Shown here: piece after piece, positions 35,255 through 48,290 of the stretch
Position numbering within the stretch: position 1 is the stretch's first letter
How the letters are laid out: every line of letters begins with the position of its first letter
Source of the DNA: Cryptomeria japonica
Lineage: Eukaryota > Streptophyta > Pinopsida > Cupressales > Cupressaceae
NCBI RefSeq assembly: GCF_030272615.1
Contig: NC_081408.1
Location: forward strand, 65,296,546-65,360,545
Length of the DNA stretch: 64,000 bases
Reading direction: 5' to 3'
Program-made: the position numbers and the translations under genes
Notes under the pieces: model-generated
Told to the model about the DNA's origin: nothing
Seen by the model: the letters and a program-made list of their open reading frames with translations, nothing else
Database searches by the model: none

Positions 35255-35272
35255 TGGTATCATAGCAATGTT
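35255..35272 (+). other. Primer binding site of Tekay body A
   Basis: TGGTATCATAGCAATGTT, three bases after LTR 1. The tRNA-Met site has one mismatch in its first 12 bases; body B's (43395-43412) is exact. Confidence 0.88.
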
Positions 35273-35383
35273 TCCAACACTAGGAACCTTTCTCCATTAC
35301 GTTTCACTTGATTTATTTAATTAATTAAATTTTTGCCAAAAAAATTATTTATTTATTTCATTTTATTTTATTTTCTCATAAGG

Positions 35384-36790
35384 ATGCCTCCAACTACGTG
35401 ACAAGCTCGGAAGCACGGAAAGGGTCCTAGGTGTACACGTATGGAAAGAAAGGATTTTGATAGGGAGGATCCAGTTCTAGAAAGGAACCCAAAGGCCCCT
35501 CTCAAACCACCGATTGACCCAAACTGAGACATCTTATTAGCACTTCAAAGCCTGATTGGGATAGTACAGGATAGGCTTCCAGTAGTTGACCGTCATTCAG
35601 AAACTAGAACTTAGGGAGCCATAGATCAGCAGAAAAGTAATGGAGTAGGAGTCCACCTCCTAATCCCATAGAGGGCTAGGCTGAGCATGAGCCTGAGTCT
35701 GTTCATCTACCTAGACCACCTCTAGTAGCAGCACCTATGTACTCTGAGAGAGAATGTCACGAACTAGGGGATCTGATCAGGGAGGTTTTGCACCTCCAAC
35801 CACCATCTTTTTGGGGATCTATCAAAGGGGTACAAGCTGAGGCTTTGCTTTGTAGCCTAGATCTGTGCTTTGTATTGCATTCTTATGAAAGAAATCTGAA
35901 GGCACAAGTTGTAGTCCACCTTTTGAGAGGGATGATCTCCACATGGTGGAGACAGGAGGATAAAAGTGTGGCCTAGCTGTAGACACCCTCACATGGGAGA
36001 TCTTCACAAAGAGGTTCAGGGAGAGATACCTATCAAAGAACTTTAGGCAGTGTAGGATAGATGAGTTCCACGACCTCTAGCAGAAGGGTCTCTCAGTGAC
36101 CCATTATGAGAGTAAGTTTATTGAGCTCCTACCATATGTGGATTACCTAAAGGATGAGAAGCTTCTTGTCAATCATTTTATTAGGGGACTAAATGTCAGG
36201 ATAGAAGGACCAATAAGGATGGCTGCTCCACGAAGCCTTCAATTTGTCATGGAGAAGGCCTTGATAGCTGAGGAGATTCAATTCAGGCCACAAGACACAA
36301 GGGATCAGTTTCAGAACCGAAACCTGACACCCCGGTCTTTTGGGTTTCAGAAACCCCACTGGAAAGGCAACCACAAAAATGCATCGGGGTCCTATAAACC
36401 CCCTCCTCAATAGAAGTCACAGCAAAATCAAAGGCAGAGGCCCCCTCAGGGATTGCAGGGCTCCAAGCCCAAGCAGTGGCATTCACAGGGTCCTAGGTAC
36501 AACCAAAGAGCATAGGGTACATATACACCTCCAGCACAAACTCAACAATATTCCAGGGGTGGGTACAGTGGTTCAAGCAAGACAAGAGGACAACCTTTCT
36601 CTAGGCCCTAGGGCACATAGTTTCAAGCATGCGGTGCTTGCTTCACATGTGGAGCCATGGGGCACATGGTGAGAGAGTGTCCGCAGGGTCAAATGGAAGG
36701 TAGTTAGTGGATGGCCGCATCAGAGCCTATAGTTGGAGACATGGGCAAAACCCATAGGGTCTCCATAGCAGTTGACAACTGCTAGGAAAG
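35384..36790 (+). pseudogene. Tekay body A gag
   Basis: Gag from ATG 35384 (MPPTT, then TGA at 35399-35401, probably from CGA). The conserved retrotransposon gag domain spans about 35795-36330 (VQAEALLCSLDLCFVLHSYERNLKA, then TLTWEIFTKRFRERYL after a one-base shift near 35965, then THYESKFIELLPYVDYLKDEKLLVNHFIRGL). A CCHC zinc knuckle CFTCGAMGHMVREC is intact at 36639-36680. TAG stops at 35612, 36411, 36513 and 36609 stand where body B has CAG. It would build the virus-like particle. Confidence 0.9.
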
Positions 36791-36800
36791 GCACCAGGCA

Positions 36801-39800
36801 ATGGTTATTGAGGGTGCAGGTATGATCAGAGGAATCAGTATTTCTATATTGTTTGACTCAGGAGCTACTGAATCCTTTATATCTCCATTGGTTGTGGAGC
36901 ATTGTGAGATAGTGGCAGTTAGGCAAGGTGTTAGTTGGGAAGTGGAGTTAGCTTCAAGGGCTAGAGTGTCAGTGGATTCATAGGTTAGGAGATGTCCACT
37001 CCTGATTGGTAATACCATCACCTTAGTAGACCTTAGAGTTACACCACTCAGATCTTATGGCATCATACTTGGAAAGGATTGGCTTTATGCCCACAGAGCC
37101 AAGATAGATTGTCGCCTAAAGAAGATCAAGTGTGAGGATGATCATGGTGCTCTCATAGTAATCACTGGGATTCAAAGGCCCATGTCCCTTCATATGATTT
37201 CCGCTATGCAGCTTAAGCAGAGCATGCGAAAGGGATGCCAATTATTTCCTATCACCATCAATGATAGAGAGGAAGAAAATGAGAAGGAGACTTCCCTAGA
37301 TGATCATCCCATCCTTAAAAATTTTGCAGATGTCTTTCCAGTCGAGCTACCTAGTATGCCATCTAGCAGAGAGATTGACTTCCACATAGATCTGGTACAA
37401 GGAGCTGAGCTAGTTTCGAGAGCACCTTATAGGATGACCACTCATGAGCTTAATGAGCTCAAGTTGCATCTTTAGGAATGCTTAGAGAAGGGTCACATTC
37501 ATCTTGGCATCTCCCCTTGGGACACACCAATCATCTTCATGAAGAAGAAGGATGGGTCCCTTCGGTTATGCATGCATTATAGGCAGCTAAACAAAGTAAC
37601 CATCAAGAACCATTATCCCTTGCCCAGGATCAATGTTTTTTTTTATCAACATAAGGGTGCTAAAGTATTTTCCAAAATAGATCTGAAGTTAGGATATCAT
37701 CAGTTGAGGATTGTGGAGAGTGATATCCACAAGGCCGCATTTCATACCAGATATGGCCACTATGAGTTCAACATAGTCCCATTCGGTCTTACGAATGATC
37801 CAGTTATATTCATGAGACTCATGAGTGGGGTATTCTGCACTTTCCTTGACTAGTTTGTGATTATGTTCCTCGATGACATATTGATATATTCTCATAATGA
37901 GAAGGAGCATGAGGAGCATTTGAGGTAGGTTTTGCAGTGTTTGAGGGATAATCGGTTGTGCAACAGTTTTTCAAAGTGTGCTTTCTTTAGATAAGAGGTC
38001 AAGTACCTTGGGCATGTTATATTCAGTGATGGGATCTTAGTTGACCTATCAAAGATCAGAGCTATTATGGACTGGCCAGTGCCAACCAGTGTGATAGAGG
38101 TCAGGAGATTCATGAGTCTAGTAGGGTACTATAGACACTTTGTTGAGTGATTTTCCAGAGTTGCACACCCCATTACATCCCTTCAACAAAAGAGAAAGAA
38201 ATTCGAGTGGAAAGAGAGGTGTGAGAGGGATTTTTAGAACCTAAAAAAGGGCACTCACTAGTGCACCTATTCTTATTGTGGCAGACCCCACAACTGATTT
38301 CATGGTATGCACAGATGCTTCCTCAGATGGATTAGGAGAAGTCCTTATGTAGGAGGGTCAATTTATATCTTACGAGTCTAGTAAACTTAAGACTCATGAG
38401 CTTAACTACCCTAAGCATGACCTAGAGCTAGTGGTAGTAGTACATGCACTTGTGAGGTGGAGACACTTCCTTTTGGGTCATCATTTTGAGCTTCATTTAG
38501 ACCATCAAAGTTTCTAGTACATCTTTACCCAGCCTAATCTTAATGCCCACCAGAGGAGATGTCCATTACATCAAGGCAAAAGAGAACATAGTTGCAGATG
38601 CCTTGACTAGGAGACGTCATGAGGTGTACTCCATATCTATGAGCACAAATTTAAGATATTGTATATTGTAGCGGTTGCTAGAGGATGGATGGTATCTAGA
38701 GGTTTGTTAGGTGATTTGATCACAGGAGACCCTAGAGGGTAAGTATGTGGAATATTCCTTAGAGTCCGATGGGCTATATGCCATAGAGGATGCATCTATG
38801 TACCTTCTCCCAAGGGATTGTGAGAGTTTATTGTCATGGAGGCTCATAAAGCTCCTTATGCAATGCATCCTAGGGTTAAGAAGATGCATGCAGACTTGAG
38901 GAAGTTATATCATTGGCCAGGTATGCGGTAGCTTATTGCTGAGTTAGTAGTCCGATGCCTTGAGTGTCAAAGAGTCAAGGCGGAGCACCGCCATCCATGT
39001 GGGTTGCTCTAGTCTCATGCTATACTAGAGTGGAAGTGGGATACTATATCTATGGATTTCATCATTGGTCTTCCCATGTCATCCCATTGCCATGATGCTA
39101 TCTTGGTGAAAGTTGACAGGTTGATGAAAGTGGCCCACTTCTCACCAGTCTAGACTACCTTCATAGCACCAGTAGTGGCACAGGTGTTCTTGTGAGACAC
39201 TCTAAGCTTAATGGCATTCCACACAAGATTATTTCTGATAGGGATTCCCTCTTCACTTCTACCTTTTGGAAGGCATTACAGGCAGCAATGGGCACCAAGC
39301 TTAATTTTAGCACAGCCTATCATCCAGAAATGGATGTATAGACAGAGCGGGTTTACCAAGTGTTAGAGGATATGCTCCGATGTATGTCATGGATCATTAG
39401 ACCAGATAAGAGGAGTACCTTCATTTAGTAGAGTTTGCCTCTAATAATGGACATCACACTTCTTTGGGGATGCCACCTTTTCAGGTCTTGTATGGCAGAC
39501 CTTGCAAGACACCTCTAAGTTGGGACCATATTGAGGATAGAGTGGCCATAGGTCCTGAGATGGTTCATGATATGAAGCACCAAGTAATTTTGATTAGACA
39601 ATGCCTTAGAGAGGCACACGATAGGTAGAAGAAGTATGCGGATGCAAAGAGGATAGACTGGAGTTACATGGTTGGGGACAAAGTTTTCCTGAGAGTGCGA
39701 CTGCATAAGAGTATAATCGATTATGGAAAGGGTTCTAAGCTTACACCTCACTTTGTTGGACCATTTGAGATCTTTGAAAGGATAGGACTAGTTGCTTATC

Positions 39801-40112
39801 ACCTAGCTTTGCCACCTAGCCTATCACACAATCATGATTTGTTTCATGTTTTAGTTTTGAGGAAATATGTCTATGATGAGTCTCATATTTTAGATTGGAA
39901 TGCCTTGTAGGTGGAGTCGAACGGGCAGCTAGCTTTGGAGCCCAATCGCATTTTGGCTCATCAGATGTTCACCCTTTTGAGGTCGAGAGCTTCACTAGGT
40001 TAGGGTCCAGTGGGATTGCTATGATGAGGTTATAGCTTTCTGGGAGGATGCAACATGTATGAGATGACAATACCCTAATCTTTTTTATGAACTCCAGGAG
40101 GAAGTTCATGCC
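36801..40112 (+). pseudogene. Tekay body A pol with chromodomain
   Basis: Protease LFDSGATESF at about 36847-36876. Reverse transcriptase about 37390-38000 with [18 protein letters not shown] and catalytic FLDD at 37866-37877. RNase H about 38200-38620 with the TDAS aspartate kept (38321-38332) but a 30-40-base gap at about 38554 relative to body B. Integrase about 38860-39640 (CLECQRVKAEH zinc site, then SMDFIIGLP). GPF module about 39690-39900. A chromodomain remnant (LEPNRILAHQ, then in another frame WDCYDEVIAFWEDA, YPNLF) at about 39930-40100. Many stops, including TAG at 37926 and 38234. Chromodomains steer integration to chromatin in this clade. Confidence 0.9.
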
Positions 40113-40125
40113 TAGAGGGGGAGGG
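40113..40125 (+). promoter_or_regulatory. Polypurine tract of Tekay body A
   Basis: TAGAGGGGGAGGG directly before LTR 2. Body B's (48278-48290) has GAGCGGGAGGG. Confidence 0.8.
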
Positions 40126-43049
40126 TATGAGGCACTACCCTGACCCATCCTTGCATTTCAGTGATTTTCATGTTGGAAGTATTATGGATGCTTTATTTTT
40201 TTGCATTATGGATATAGAACTTTATATGATCCCGGGAATTTGATAACATTGATATATTGATGCTTCATTTCTACGCTTTGTGGATATAGAATTTTATATG
40301 ATTCTAGGATAGGATAACATTGAGATGATGTATGTCACTATTTGATTTGCAGGACTTTATTAAGAGGATAGAAATATGATGCAAAATCTTATGAATGGAT
40401 TAAGTTTCTGAGGATTATGATAATTGCCTATGTGGATTTTCTTTTATATATGGAAAACTGAATTGTATGATGTCAATTGTATGTAGAGTGATTAATGTGT
40501 ATTCTTATTTATGTGGTTTAATATTATATGAGACTATTGGAAAGTACTTATGTGTAATTGAGATGCACAGAAAATTATCCATGTGACCATGGAAACATTA
40601 TGGAGAATCAAGCCTAAACCTATTTACATTCATATAACCAAGAGTTGTCTATTTGGAGAGACAACACCCCATATATATCATATTTTATTTGTAAACGTAA
40701 ATGTTTGCATGTGTGTAAATTGTATTTCTTAAATTGTTTAAATCATTCAAGAGACAATTGCCATGTGTGTATTTGTGATGTGGAATTATTTTTGTAGTGT
40801 CACTTGACACATATGTTGTATGTTGTGTTGGCAATTGTCATGTCACCTTTTGAGGGATTTATTCTTTTACCAATTATATATTTCCAAATTATCTTTGGAG
40901 GTTCCAAGTGATCTAGGATAGTGAGCCATTAGGAGGGTCAACTCAGAGTTGACCCTTAGGTTAACTTTAGGTGGACCTTCAAAGGGTTAAACCAATTCCT
41001 AGAGTCATTTTTGGGGCATTTTTATTGGGCCTCATGGGGTACCTATGGGTGAAGGCCAAATTTGGCCATGTGTCCTCCCCCTAGGACTTGTTTTATCTCC
41101 CAAAAAAGTGGGTTTTCCTAGATGGCCGAATTTCATCTTTAGGAGTGCCATCCTTGGGTAGATAACCTTCTTGGTATATATCACTCCTCTTCCCCATTAC
41201 ATTCCTCTTCTTGAGGTACCTTGGTTAGGGAGTGTGTAAGACCTAGGGAAGACCAACCAGTGGGAGCCTCTTACCTATCCAAGAGGTTGGAAAGAGTGAG
41301 AGAAGCTTTCTTAGGATAGAGATTGAGACTTAGTGAGTTAATCACCCACTCTCCATCTTTGGAGATTTTGGCAATTTTTTTAAAAAAAACTAGTTTTAGA
41401 ATAGAATTTTTTTCTAAGTGTTGCATAAAAGTTTTGTGGAATTGGGCTGCTCTTCTCCAAGCTATCTCTAGAAACCCCTTGGCAGATTCAAGGTTGGTGC
41501 TTACTCTTACTTGTATGTTTGCAAATTTGTTGTAGGATTGCTTGAATGTAAATTTTGCTTCCTTTGTATACCCTTTGTGAAAAATATTATGTGATCTTTT
41601 TTGTATTTCTTTTCTTGTATGCATTTTCTTGTGTTTCGGGAGCATCCAAGGCCTTCTACCCTTGGGAGGGTATAATGGTATTGGGGGTGGAGGAAGTTTG
41701 ACAACCTTAGAGTGAGAGGCTCTCATTATGCGAGTGATCTCAAGGGTTTGTGTATGTGACCCTTGCTGCATAGTCTTATTTATGCATTCGGGGGTCATAA
41801 GGGGAGAAAAAATGGCATGTATGCATTGGGGGTCTTAAGGATGTTGGGTTAAGATGGTTTTTTGTGATTTTCTTGGTTGCCATGAGTTGGCTATGATATA
41901 TTATCTCGCAGATCTCCTCAAGGTATTTGGTCCAGTTCCACCTTTCTAAAACATCACATTATGTGATGAACTTTCAGCCTTGGGATGGGAATGTGCTTGT
42001 TTGTGTTTTCTTGAGTGTAACCCATCTAGGACATTGTTCTCCAAGCTTAGTGGTGGATTCTAGTAAGCCTAGGCTGGGAGGTGAGCACCCCATGGTCACA
42101 ACCTTAAGTTTTGAATGCAGGTTGCCTAGTAAAGAAACCTAGGAGTTGCTGATTTTACTTTAGTTGCAGAAAGAAAAAGAATGTAATATTGTATTTTGTT
42201 GAAAGGAAAAGAAGGGAAAGGAAGGAGTTTTTCTATTGTAATGATATTGTAAATGATTTAGAAATCTGCATTATTGACTGAGCATTAAGATGTATTTTAT
42301 TGATGTATCGATCATTTAAAATGAATAAAAAAGAGTGCATTTGGGTAAGTCCATTTTGTATCAATTGCAAGGGAAAGGAAATGTATTATGTTGTTGTCTT
42401 TTATTTAAATCTAGCTTTTATTTAAATATGTCTTATATTGAAATCTGTCATCTATATATCTCTATAATTTATATGAAGAAAGAAAAAAAAAAAAAGGAAA
42501 TGCAGAAAGTGAAATGATAATGTTTTAAGTGTTTTTTCTGTACTATTTAAATGTTCCTATTATTGTATTTATTACTATCATTTTTCCTATTTAAAAAAAA
42601 GTAGAAAAGCTAAATTAGACAAATGTAAATTTACCTATTTCCCACTGTTAATTATTAGACGTTAAAATGAAAAGAAATGTTGTTAGATAAATCTGCTAGT
42701 TTAGAAAAGTCTATTGTTATGTGATTTTTTTTAGAAGAAAATATATGCATACACAGACTTAGAAAAACCAGAAATCTACAAATAGATTTATGACTATTTA
42801 AAAAAAAAAGGGAAATGAACAAGTTGATATTTTTATCAAACTATTAAAACTGACAGACATAATATTGTTAGAGTCGCATAATAAAAATCTATTTAATCTA
42901 ACTAAATGAATATTGTATACATGATAACTAGATCACATTTTTCATAAAGAAAGAGAAATGAATGTGTATTTGTTTTATGCTATCACTATTTTGCTATCTC
43001 CTACATGTAAAAATAAAATAGATGAAAATTCTAATTCTAGAAATATATA

Positions 43050-43090
<41 letters not shown>

Positions 43091-43391
43091 TAAATATATT
43101 TTAAATAAAATAAAAAATAACAATTGAAAAAAAAATTGCTAAGAAATTTGGGGGAAAGCCTACCCCCATAGCCTCGTGAGCTCGCAGGGGTGGCTCGAGT
43201 CCCCTACTATAGGTCGCGGCCCGCAGTGGCCCCATAGTGCCCCTACAGGTCTCAGCCCATAGTGGCGGCCTTTGGTACTGCATGTTGTTCCCAAACGTTT
43301 GGGCAAAAACAGAACAACAATTTTTTTTTTGACAACATAAACTCATAAAAAAAAAATTGTTTCGTTTTTGCCCAAAAGTTTGGGCATGACA
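40126..43391 (+). mobile_element. Tekay LTR 2 (shared middle LTR)
   Basis: 3266 bp. Starts TATGAGGC (TG decayed to TA) and ends GGGCATGACA. It serves as 3' LTR of body A and 5' LTR of body B. It shares the inverted terminal copy with LTR 1 (43283-43346) and, near 42965-43045, a block also present in LTR 3 but missing from LTR 1. An antisense open frame of 175 codons (41798-41271) has a shorter homologue in LTR 3 (49952-49623). Confidence 0.92.
43283..43346 (-). repeat. Inverted copy of the LTR terminus in LTR 2
   Basis: Same structure as 35140-35204, with a few substitutions, pairing with the true end at 43357-43391. Confidence 0.85.
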
Positions 43392-43394
43392 CTT

Positions 43395-43412
43395 TGGTAT
43401 CAGAGCAAGGTT
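43395..43412 (+). other. Primer binding site of Tekay body B
   Basis: TGGTATCAGAGCAAGGTT, an exact 12-base tRNA-Met match at its start, three bases after LTR 2. Confidence 0.92.
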
Positions 43413-43519
43413 TCCAACACTAGGAATCTTTCTCCATTACGTTTCACTTGATATTTTTAATTAATTAAATTTTTCACCCAAAAAATTATTTGTTTATTTT
43501 ATTTTATTTTCTCATAAGG

Positions 43520-44937
43520 ATGCCTCTGACTACGTGACAAGCTCGCAAGCGTGGAAGGGGTCCTAGGCGTATATGTGTGGCACATGAGGATGTTGATAGG
43601 GAGGAACCGGTTCCAAAAGGGAACCTAAAGGCCCCTCCCGAACCACCGATTGACCCAAACTGAGACATCTTATTATTAGTTCAGAGCTTGATTGGGATAG
43701 TGCAGGATAGGCTTCCAGTGGTTAACCGTCATGCACAAAACCAGAACTCAGGGAGCCATAGATTAGCAGAAAGGGAATGGAGTAGGAGTCCACCTCCTAA
43801 TCCCATAGAGGGCCATGCTAAGCATGAGCCTAAGTCCTTTCATCTACCTGGACCACCTCCAGTAGTAGCACCTATGTACTTTGAGAGAACACGTCGCGAA
43901 CCGAGGATCTGATCAAAGAGGTTTTGCGCCTCCAGCCACCATCTTTTGGGGGATCTACTGATGGGTTAGAAGCTGAGGCTTGGCTTTTGAGCCTAGATTA
44001 GTGCTTTGCATTGCGTTTTTATGAAAGCATTCTGAAGGCACGAGTTGCAGTCCACCTTTTAAGAGGGACGACCTCCATATAGTGGAGACAGGAGGAATAC
44101 AAGTGTGGCCTAGCTACAGACACCCTCACATGGGAGATCTTCACAAAGAGGTTCAGGGAGAGATACCTGTCAAAGCACTTCAAGTAGTGTAGGATAGATG
44201 AGTTCCACGTCCTCCAACAAAAGGGTCTCTTAGTGACCCAATATGAGAGTAAGTTCTTTGATCTCCTACTGTATGTGGATTACTTGAAGGATGAGAAGCT
44301 TCTCGTCAATCATGTTATGAGGGGACTGCATGATGAGATAGCAGGACCAGTGTGGATGGCTACTCTAGGAAGCCTTTGGGTTGCCGTGGAGAAGGCCTTG
44401 ATAGCCGAGGAGATTCAGGTCATGCCACAGGACACGAGGGATCAGTTTCAAAACTAAAACCTGACACCCCAGTCTTTTGGGTTTCAAAAACCCCACTGGA
44501 AAGGCAACCACATAAATGCATCGGGGTCCTATAAACCCCCTCCTCCACAACAGTCATAGCAGAATCAGATCCAGAGGCACCCTTAGGGATAGCAGGGCTC
44601 CATGCCCAAGCAGTGGCATTCACAGGGTCCTAGGCACAACAAGAGAGCACAGGGTACATATACACCTCTGGTACAGACTCAACAGTCCTCCAAGGGTGGG
44701 TACAGTGGTTCAAGTAGGACAAGTGGATAGCCTCTCTCTAGGCCTCAGGGTGCAAAGTTTAAGGCATGCGGTGCTTGCTTCACATGTGGAGCCATGGGGC
44801 ACTTGGTGAGAGAGTGTCCATAAGGTCAGATGGTAGGTAGTCAGAGGGTGACAACATCAGAGCCTATAGTTGGAGACATGGGAAAGACCCATAGGGTCTT
44901 CATAGTGGTTGACAAGTGCTAGGAAGAGCACTAGGCC
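43520..44937 (+). pseudogene. Tekay body B gag
   Basis: Gag from ATG 43520, with the same TGA at codon six as body A (43535-43537) and the same TGA near codon 48 (43661-43663). The gag domain at about 43930-44450 runs through the point where body A has a one-base shift. The zinc knuckle CFTCGAMGHLVREC is intact at about 44774-44815. TAG stops at 44185, 44557, 44584 and 44932 stand where body A has CAG. Confidence 0.9.
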
Positions 44938-47900
44938 ATGGTTATTGAGGTTGTAGGTATGATCAGAGGGATCAATATTTCTATATTATTTGACTCAGGA
45001 GCTACTGACTCCTTTATATCTCCATGGGTTGTGGAGCATTACGGGCTAGTGGCAGTTAGGCAAGGTGTCAGTTGGGAAGTGGAGTTAGCTTCAGGGGCTA
45101 GAGTGTTAGTGGATTCAGAGGTTAGGGGATGTCCACTCTAGATTGGTAATACCACCACCTTTGTAGACCTTAGAGTTACACCACTCGAATCTTATGGTGT
45201 CGTACTTGGCATGGATTAGCTTTACACCCACAGAGCTAAGATGGATTGTTGCCTGAAGAAGATCAAGTGTGAGGATGATCATGGTGCTCCCATAGTAATC
45301 ACTAGGATTCATAGGCCCATGTCCCTTCATATGATTTCTGCTATGCAGCTTAAGCAGAACATGTGAAAGAGATGCCAGTTGTTTGCTATCACCATCAATG
45401 ATAGAGGAAGAAAATGAGAAGGAGCCTTCCCTAGATGATCATCCCATCCTTGAGGAGTTTGTAGATATGTTTCCAACTGAGGTACCTGGTATGCCACCTA
45501 GCAGAGAGATTGTCTTCCACATAGATCTGGTACTAGGAGCTGAGCCATTTTCAAGAGCACCTTATAGGATGACCACTCATGAGCTTAATGAGCTCAAGAT
45601 ACAACTTGAGGAACTCTTAGATAAGGGTCACATTCATCCTAGTGTCTCCCCTTGGAGTGCACCAGTCATCTTCGTGAAGAAGAAGGACTAGTCTCTTCTG
45701 TTATGCATTGATTACAGGTAGCTGAACAAAGTAAGCATAAAGAATCATTATCCCTTGCCCAAGATTGATGATTGTTTGATCAGCTTCTAGTTTCTAAAGT
45801 GTTTTCCTAAATAGATCTAAAGTCAAGATATCATCAATTGAGGATTGTGGAGAGTGATATCCACAAGACCGTATTTTGTACCAGATATGACCACTATGAG
45901 TTCACCGTGGTCCCATTCGATCTTACAAATGCTCCAGCTGTATTCATGAGTCTCATGAATGGGGTATTCTGCACTTTCCTTGACCGGTTTGTGATTGTAT
46001 TCCTTGATGACATATTGATGTATTCTCACAATAAGAAGGAGCATGAGGAGCATTAGAGGCAGGTTTTGTAGTGTTTGAGGGACAATTAGTTGTATGGTAG
46101 TTTGTCAAAGTGTGCTTTTTTAGATCAGAGGTCAAGTATCTTGGGCATGTTATATCCAGTGATGGGATCTCAGTTGACACATCAAAGATCAGACCTATTA
46201 TGGATTGGCCAGCGCCAACCAGTTTGATAGAGGTCAGGAGCTTCATGGGTCTAGTAGGGTATTATAGATGCTTTGTTGAGGGATTTTCTAGAGTTGCACA
46301 CCCCATTGCATCCCTTCAGCAAAAGGGAAAGAAATTCAAATGGACAGAGAGGTGTGGGAGGGATTTTTAGGACCTGAAAAAAGGGCACTCACTAGTGCAC
46401 CTATTCTTATTGTGCCAAACCCCATGGCTGATTTCATGATATGCACATATGCTTCCTTGGATGGATTAGGAGCAGTCCTTATGCAGGAGGGTCAAGTTAT
46501 AGCTTATGAGTCTAGGAAACTTAAGACTCATGAGCTTAACTACCCTACGCACAACCTAGAGTTATCAGTAGTAGTACATGCACTTGTCAGGTGGAGACAC
46601 TTCCTTTTGGGTCATAATTTCGAGCTTCATTCAGACCATCAGAGCTTGCAATACATCTTCACCTAGCCTAATCTTAATGCTCGTCAGAGGAGATGGATGG
46701 AGTTTCTATGCAAGTATGATTTTGATCTCCACTACATCAAGGGGAAAGAGAACATAGTTGTAGATGCCTTGAGTAGGAGACATCATGAAGTGTACTCCAT
46801 ATCTATGAGCACATATTCGAGATATCATATATTGCAGTTTCCAAAGGATGGATGGTATCTAGAGGTTTGTTAGGTGATTCGATCATAGGAGACCCTAGAG
46901 GGGAAGTATGTTGATTGTTCCTTAGAGTTCAATGGGCTATTAAGCCATAAAGGATGCATCTATGTACCTTGTCCTATGGGATTGTGATAGTTCATTGTCA
47001 TGGAGGCTCATAGAGCTCCTTATGCAGTGCATCCTTCAGTTAAGAAGATGCATGTAGACTTGAGGCAGCTATATCATTGGCTAGGTATGCAGCAACTTAT
47101 TGCTGAGTTAGTAGCCTGATGCCTTGAGTGTCAGAGAGTCAAGGCGGAGCACCACCATCCAGGTAGGTTGCTCCAGTCTCACGCTATACCAAAGTGGAAG
47201 TGGGATACTATAACTATGGATTTCATCATTGGTATTCCCATGTCATCCCATTGCCATCATGGTATTTTGGTGACAGTTGACAAGTTGACCAAAGTGGCCC
47301 ACTTCTGACCACCTTGGACTACCTTCATAGCACCAACAGTGGCACAAGTAGTCTTGGGAGACATTATCAAGCTTCATGGTGTTCCATGCAAGATTATTTC
47401 TAGTAGGGATTCCCTCTTCACTTCTTCCTTTTGGAAGGCATTACAGGCAGCAATGGGCACCAAGCTCAATTTAAGCACAACCTATCATCCAGAAATGGAT
47501 GGATAGAAAGAGTGGGTTAACTAGGTGTTAGAGGATATTCTCTACATGTATTTCATATATCATCATACCAGATGGGAGGAGTACCTTCATTCAGTAGAGT
47601 TTGCCTATAATAATGGGTATCACACTTCTTTGGGGATGCTACCTTTTTAGGCCTTGTATTGCAGACCTTGCAGGACACCTCTGAGTTGGGACCGTATTGA
47701 GGATAGAGTGTCCATAGCTCCTAAGATGGTTCGTGATATGGAGCAGTAGGTAATTTTGATTAGATAGCACCTTTGAGAGGCACAAGATAGGCAGAAGAAG
47801 TATACAGATGCAAAGAGGATAGAACGAAGTTATATTGTTGGGGACAGAGTTTTCTTGAGAGTGCAACTACATAAGAGTCCAATCTGTTATGGAAAGGGTT

Positions 47901-48277
47901 CTAAGCTCGCACCTTTCTTTCTCAAACCATTTGAGAACCTTGAAAGGATAGGACCAATTTCTTATCACCTATCTTTGCCACCTAGCCTGTCACACAACCA
48001 CGATGTGTTTCATGTTTCAGTTTTGAGGAAATATATCTATGATGAGTCTCATATTTTAGATTGGGATGCTTTGTAGGTGGAGTCAAACGGGTAGCTAGCT
48101 TTGGAGCCCATTCGCATTTTGGCTCACTGGATGTAAGCCCTTCAAGGTCGAGATCTGGACCAGGTTAGGATCTAGTGGGATTGCTATGATGATATTACAA
48201 CTTCATGGGAGGATGTAGCACATATGAGATGACAGTACCCTCATCTTTTTTATGAACTCTAGGAGGAAGTTCATGCC
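44938..48277 (+). pseudogene. Tekay body B pol with chromodomain
   Basis: Protease LFDSGATDSF at about 44985-45015. A frameshift lies near 45400. Reverse transcriptase about 45530-46150 with catalytic FLDD at 46000-46011, broken near 45690-45840. RNase H about 46400-46790; its first catalytic Asp is Tyr here (TYAS, TAT 46448-46450), while DALSRR is kept near 46760. Integrase about 47020-47800 with MDFIIGIP and VEFAYNNGYHTSLG. GPF module 47860-48076. Chromodomain remnant LEPIRILAH, WDCYDD, WEDVAHMR, YPHLFYEL about 48100-48260. It keeps RNase H sequence deleted in body A. Confidence 0.9.
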
Positions 48278-48290
48278 TAGAGCGGGAGGG
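48278..48290 (+). promoter_or_regulatory. Polypurine tract of Tekay body B
   Basis: TAGAGCGGGAGGG directly before LTR 3. A C interrupts the purine run relative to body A. Confidence 0.75.

Noticed and set aside
43101-43346. 81-codon minus-strand frame at the end of Tekay LTR 2
   Set aside because: Covers the GC-rich units and the inverted terminal copy; not conserved in LTRs 1 and 3.
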